A DNA stretch of 64,000 nt from Montifringilla adamsi. Lineage: Eukaryota > Chordata > Aves > Passeriformes > Passeridae. Each line of letters starts with the position of its first letter. Within the stretch, counting starts at the first letter, position 1. The stretch is from NCBI GenBank assembly GCA_017590115.1, contig JAGGNK010006559.1, positions 8,979,784-9,043,783 of the forward strand, written 5' to 3'. The notes below the pieces were generated by a model. That model did no database searches, had not been told where the DNA came from, and saw only the letters and a program-made list of their open reading frames with translations. Positions 62,201 to 64,000 of this stretch are shown in pieces. Position numbers and translations under genes: made by a program.

Positions 62201-64000
62201 AATATGGGCTAAGCACTCAACCTTCCTCAATTCAGAAAAAAATATGAATATATATAAGTACATAAGACTTGCCAAAAGATTGGCTTTTTAGCTCAAGCTG
62301 TTGAAATTCATGTTTATAGGTTTGGAATCTCCCAGTCCCTCAGCTATCATTATTGATAGCTATTCAAAATTCAGGTGGACAAGACTATAAGCAATTTGAT
62401 CTCAGTTTGAATTTAACCCTGCTTTCAGCAGAAAGCTTGGCTCAGTGAGCTTCAGAGTTTTGTTTGAACCTAAAGTTATTTGTGTTTCTACGAATTACAA
62501 TGACCTTGATGAGGACAGACCTCTGTTCAGTAGTGAATTAATTCTAAAATCCTCATGACACTTCATCATTTTTAATTTATTTTTATCTCAAGTTTTAAAT
62601 GAGTCAATAGAATTCTAGTTGGTATTTAATCCGATATCTTGCTTTATTTTGCTGATAAAATAACATAAGAATATAAAATCTGAACAAAAATTAGTATATT
62701 TACCACCCTTTTCTTCTTATTATTGCCAAGTATTATATTACTTGGACATTTTGTCACATTTCTGCCTTTGCCCCTCATATTCTGTGAGCAGTCACCTCCA
62801 TTTCATCAGTTACTGGTGAGAGGAACAGCTGTCATTCACAAAATCCTTCACCAAAAAAATATCCTTTTGTGAGCTGTCATCCCAACAATTTTCTTAACAA
62901 GCTATTGATTTTTTTTTTTTGTTCATTTTCACATCATACATAGAAACTTCATATTTTTGAAGGTGCTGTAACTAGGAAGAAAATGCAGCAGATATGTTTT
63001 GCACCAAATTTCCTCTTTCATACCTTGATCTTTTTGTTTCTGCAAGTTTTTCAAGTCCTTTCTATCATTATCTTTGCTAAGCAATCAAATCTCTCTTGAA
63101 TTCATGTCTTTAGAAGCTCTAGAGATACCAAAAGAACATTACTTACTTCTTTGGGGACCAACCTAAAAATCACAGTTTAGCATTACTTTTTAAAATTTAT
63201 TAAAATTCCATCAAGGAATATTTATGTAAATGACTACTGAATAAAAACACCCACCTTAAGTATTAACAGTGGTAGGTCTGGAGTAGAAAGTTTTACAGAT
63301 TTTCTAACAAATATCTCCTAATTAACAACTGTTCAGAATTATTTTTTAAAAACAAAATCATTTTCAAGAGACATTTTCAACAGGGTGGGTAGTGGTTTTA
63401 AGCCAAGATAAGTTCATGTTTATGACGGGATCCCTCCTCTATCCAATCTCTGAACTCAACCTCTTCCTTTTTAACATATTCCCCAATGGTATCAGTTACA
63501 CAGGGCTAGTCATAAATTTTAAACTCTTCAATTCAGTGTTCCTAAAAAGATAAAAAAAAATTAAAATAATTTCATTGTTGAATGCATACTTGATTTTATA
63601 CCTTTTAACTAATCCATGCATACACTAATACAAAGCAGAGAGCTTCTCATCCCCAGCTGCTCTATGCTATCTACAGTTAAAAATGGAATCGCAGAGGAGA
63701 GGAGACCTCAGAAAATAGACACTTTGATCACTCCTGTTTCCAAATGCATCTCATAGTCATTTTTCTTTCAATCACCCCACACAGCTGCAGCAGAGAATCT
63801 CTTCCTGGTTTTTTTTATTTCTCCTCATTCATATTGAGTAAGAAATTTTACACTTGTCAAAACTGAGATTCTTCTTAATCACATCCGCTGTAGAAAATTT
63901 AATTTTATTTTCCTCTTTTGAGTAACCACATTTTTCAAACCCTTCAACAAGACTATGAAGTATATAAACAATGTAGGTCAAGAGTTTATGATTCTCCAAA

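Larger units (their letters stand above)
54601..64000. other. Gene-poor flank to the end of the window
   Basis: No exon with matching splice sites or recognisable protein was found. Contents include a TTTA microsatellite (57,551-57,582), a nested inverted repeat (59,217-59,298) and a GC-rich block (about 60,640-60,900) with overlapping open frames up to 148 codons. The neighbouring gene expected from vertebrate synteny (CDH19 in mammals) is not reached. Confidence 0.7.

Noticed and set aside
1..64000. Bacterial or phage features (operons, CRISPR arrays, riboswitches, tRNA/rRNA genes)
   Set aside because: The sequence is vertebrate nuclear DNA with spliced exons and avian repeats; no regular spacer arrays or RNA genes were seen.

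Overview
This window is vertebrate nuclear DNA, almost certainly from a bird. The genes are split by introns and the background is AT-rich. A 5'-truncated CR1 retroposon sits at about 12.34-13.33 kb, and there are solo-LTR-type avian retroviral repeats, the clearest at about 47.88-48.77 kb. The LTR type suggests a non-galliform bird, possibly a songbird, but this is an inference from remembered repeat consensus sequences and could not be tested here.

The only gene I can support is the 3' three-quarters of a type II classical cadherin on the + strand, best matched to CDH7 (cadherin-7). Nine coding exons were placed between 3,022 and 36,258, with lengths 120, 168, 188, 254, 137, 122, 118, 252 and 494 bp (last one to the stop). 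Every junction is GT-AG, the reading phase is continuous, and the lengths are the standard type II cadherin exon sizes. Together they encode about 617 residues: most of EC2, then EC3, EC4, EC5, the transmembrane helix and the complete catenin-binding tail. The promoter, 5'UTR, signal peptide, propeptide, EC1 (the adhesive domain) and the start of EC2 lie upstream of base 1. A likely 3'UTR runs from 36,259 to about 38,390.

The introns (1.3 to 11.5 kb) hold microsatellites, low-complexity tracts, the CR1 copy, one probable LTR fragment (about 9.32-9.57 kb) and several unique blocks that resemble conserved non-coding elements. From about 38.4 kb to the end I see no convincing exon. This gene-poor flank holds a likely solo LTR, a second LTR-like segment, a decayed CR1/L3-like LINE piece, a MIR/CORE-SINE-like relic, long poly-A/T tracts and a nested inverted repeat.

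I found no evidence of an undescribed biological system. The items most worth a second look are the possible intron-retention isoform after the transmembrane exon, candidate intronic enhancers (about 4.8 and 10.0-10.4 kb), two inverted repeats (32,112-32,142 and 59,217-59,298), and cysteine substitutions in the cytoplasmic tail.
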